This document shows positions 6,006 to 6,967 of a stretch of DNA of 6,967 bases, in pieces. Numbering within the stretch: position 1 is the first letter of the stretch; every line of letters begins with the position of its first letter. The stretch is from CAYSUS01 sp964434165 (GTDB lineage Bacteria > Planctomycetota > Planctomycetia > Pirellulales > Thermoguttaceae): contig CAYSUS010000203.1 in NCBI GenBank assembly GCA_964434165.1, forward strand, positions 1-6,967, in the 5' to 3' direction. Position numbers and translations under genes: made by a program. The notes beneath the pieces are model-generated. The model was given only the letters and a program-made list of their open reading frames with translations, was not told the DNA's origin and searched no databases.

Positions 6006-6887
6006 TCACAGCGGCGCCTGGAGCTTCTTCCAGGCCTTCATCGACCGGCGGAGGTTCTCCTCCTTGTCGCCCGGCACGGCGTAGCACTGAAGGCCGATCG
6101 GGCCGCGGAACTCCAACTCGCGCAGGATCCTCAGCAACTCGGCGTTGTCGAATGTGCCGCGGTCGAGCGGCTGGATGAGCTCCTTCCAGGTCTTGCCGTC
6201 GCGGTCGGCGCCGTTGAGCGTGACGATCAATAGATGCGGCCGGGCCAGCTCGAGCTTCTTCCTGAGGTCCTTTGGGCCGTCGACCTTCAGCCAGTGGCAG
6301 AGGTTGAATGTCACGCCCACATTGGGCCGGTCGACTTTCCTGGCCAGACGCACGGCGTCTTCGACCCGCTCGACGTAGAACCCCGCGTGCGGATACATGG
6401 CGATCTTGATCCCCGACGCCTCGCAAAGGCCGGCCAGCTCGCGGATAATCTGCACGGCCCGATCGTCCCCCTCGGTGCTCTGCGGCCGGTGCTTTTTGCT
6501 GTGCACGGTGAGCCAGATGTGCGAGTCGCGGCGGCCCTTGAGGGCCTCGATCGCCTCGGGCAGCTTGGGCGAGTACTTGGGCTGATCCGGATCGATGTTG
6601 CACGGTACGTACAGGGCGTAGAGCTTCAGGCCGTGCGCGTCGAGCGCTTCGAGCATCTGGGGCACGCCGGCCGTGCCCGACGGGCCCAGCCCGTCGTAGG
6701 CCAGCGCCTTGAGCGTCCTGGCCCGAGAGTCCCACGTCGGATGCTTTTCGTCGGCGATCCCGTTCTGAAGCACGAAGAAGGGGTTTGGAACGGGCTTCTC
6801 CGCCGGCTCCTGCGCGACGGAAAACCCGATAGAAACCGGGAAAGCCGCAATAAAAACCAGCGCGGTTAGGACGAACCGTTGTCGCAT
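6006..6887 (-). CDS. Secreted TIM-barrel protein, sugar phosphate isomerase/epimerase-like
   Basis: A 293-residue protein of the xylose-isomerase-like TIM-barrel superfamily (AP endonuclease 2 fold). A signal peptide (1-25, cleavage SVA|QE) sends it out of the cytoplasm, as in many planctomycete paralogues. Recognisable barrel elements: KLYALYVPCNI (88-98), HIWLTVHS (123-130), IKIAMYPHAG (160-169, H167), the downstream E173/E176, VGVTFNLCHWL (190-200, H198), LLIVTLNGAD (219-228) and GPIGLQCYAVPGD (262-274). Two usual metal-ligand positions look changed: Asp is Asn195 in FNLCH, and the last-strand Glu is Gln267 in GLQ. The start at 6887 is preferred over the upstream in-frame ATG at 6914: GGAG lies eight bases before it and it gives a clean signal peptide. 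The substrate is unknown. It is followed by a strong hairpin, then the PEP-CTERM gene on the same strand. Confidence 0.9.
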   Translation of the reverse strand: MRQRFVLTALVFIAAFPVSIGFSVAQEPAEKPVPNPFFVLQNGIADEKHPTWDSRARTLKALAYDGLGPSGTAGVPQMLEALDAHGLKLYALYVPCNIDPDQPKYSPKLPEAIEALKGRRDSHIWLTVHSKKHRPQSTEGDDRAVQIIRELAGLCEASGIKIAMYPHAGFYVERVEDAVRLARKVDRPNVGVTFNLCHWLKVDGPKDLRKKLELARPHLLIVTLNGADRDGKTWKELIQPLDRGTFDNAELLRILRELEFRGPIGLQCYAVPGDKEENLRRSMKAWKKLQAPL

Positions 6888-6895
6888 TGGCAATT

Positions 6896-6899
6896 CTCC
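6896..6899 (-). promoter_or_regulatory. Shine-Dalgarno site that decides the isomerase-like start
   Basis: GGAG (minus strand) eight bases before the ATG at 6887. The alternative in-frame ATG at 6914 has no such site close by and would put nine polar residues ahead of the signal peptide. Confidence 0.6.
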
Positions 6900-6967
6900 G
6901 TGGTTCGCGTGCATCTAGTGTTCTGATTCAGAGTTAGCGGAACTTATGGAGGGTTGTGGGGTTTCAT
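6900..6967. other. Leader and upstream region of the isomerase-like gene, no gene assigned
   Basis: A local drop in GC suggests promoter DNA for the minus-strand gene, but no convincing -35/-10 pair is visible. A small palindrome, TCTGA-T-TCAGA (6922-6932), could be an operator. The window ends before any upstream gene can be identified. Confidence 0.25.

Noticed and set aside
4538..6178. 546-codon open frame on the plus strand opposite the PEP-CTERM and isomerase-like genes
   Set aside because: It spans two well-supported minus-strand genes and the gap between them. Its product is Arg/Val/His/Ala-rich without any motif.
6944..6967. Minus-strand ATG at the window edge opening a seven-codon frame, MKPHNPP
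   Set aside because: There is too little sequence to judge. No ribosome binding site can be seen and it could equally be part of a longer upstream gene in any frame.
1..6967. Mobile elements, CRISPR arrays, tRNA/rRNA genes, riboswitches
   Set aside because: I saw no transposase or integrase motif, no regularly spaced direct repeats of CRISPR length, and no cloverleaf or rRNA-like stretch. Gaps between genes are all under 300 bases and show no aptamer I recognise.

Overview
The window is GC-rich bacterial DNA, most likely from a planctomycete. Three things point there: a DUF1559 protein with a prepilin-type N-terminus and a C-terminal H-X9-DG motif (a family hugely expanded in Planctomycetes), a PEP-CTERM surface protein, and a secreted TIM-barrel protein of the sugar phosphate isomerase/epimerase type. 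The lineage is inferred from gene families only; no rRNA or other marker is present.

Layout: a minus-strand two-component operon occupies the left end. It holds a membrane histidine kinase (72-1055) followed by a response regulator whose first 28 codons are visible (1-85); the two genes overlap by 14 bases. A divergent promoter region (1056-1328) separates it from a plus-strand gene for a secreted protein of unknown function with a glycoside-hydrolase-like look (1329-2858). That gene converges on three minus-strand genes, with several hairpins between (2951-3016). In transcription order the three are a secreted TIM-barrel isomerase/epimerase-like protein (6006-6887), a PEP-CTERM protein built from two diverged copies of one domain (4142-5779), and a DUF1559 pseudopilin-like protein (3019-3927). 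They are spaced by 226 and 214 bases, with a strong perfect hairpin after the first, so they are probably separate transcription units rather than a tight operon.

How they fit together: all four complete non-regulatory genes encode exported products, by Sec signal peptide, PEP-CTERM/exosortase sorting or a prepilin leader. The secreted glycoside-hydrolase-like and isomerase-like proteins suggest carbohydrate handling outside the cytoplasm, and the PEP-CTERM and DUF1559 proteins suggest surface or matrix components. Whether the two-component system controls any of them cannot be read from the sequence. I see no transposase, CRISPR array, tRNA, rRNA or phage gene. Nothing here amounts to a clearly new multi-gene system; the most interesting items are the unassigned secreted protein, the duplicated PEP-CTERM protein and the altered residues in the isomerase-like active site.
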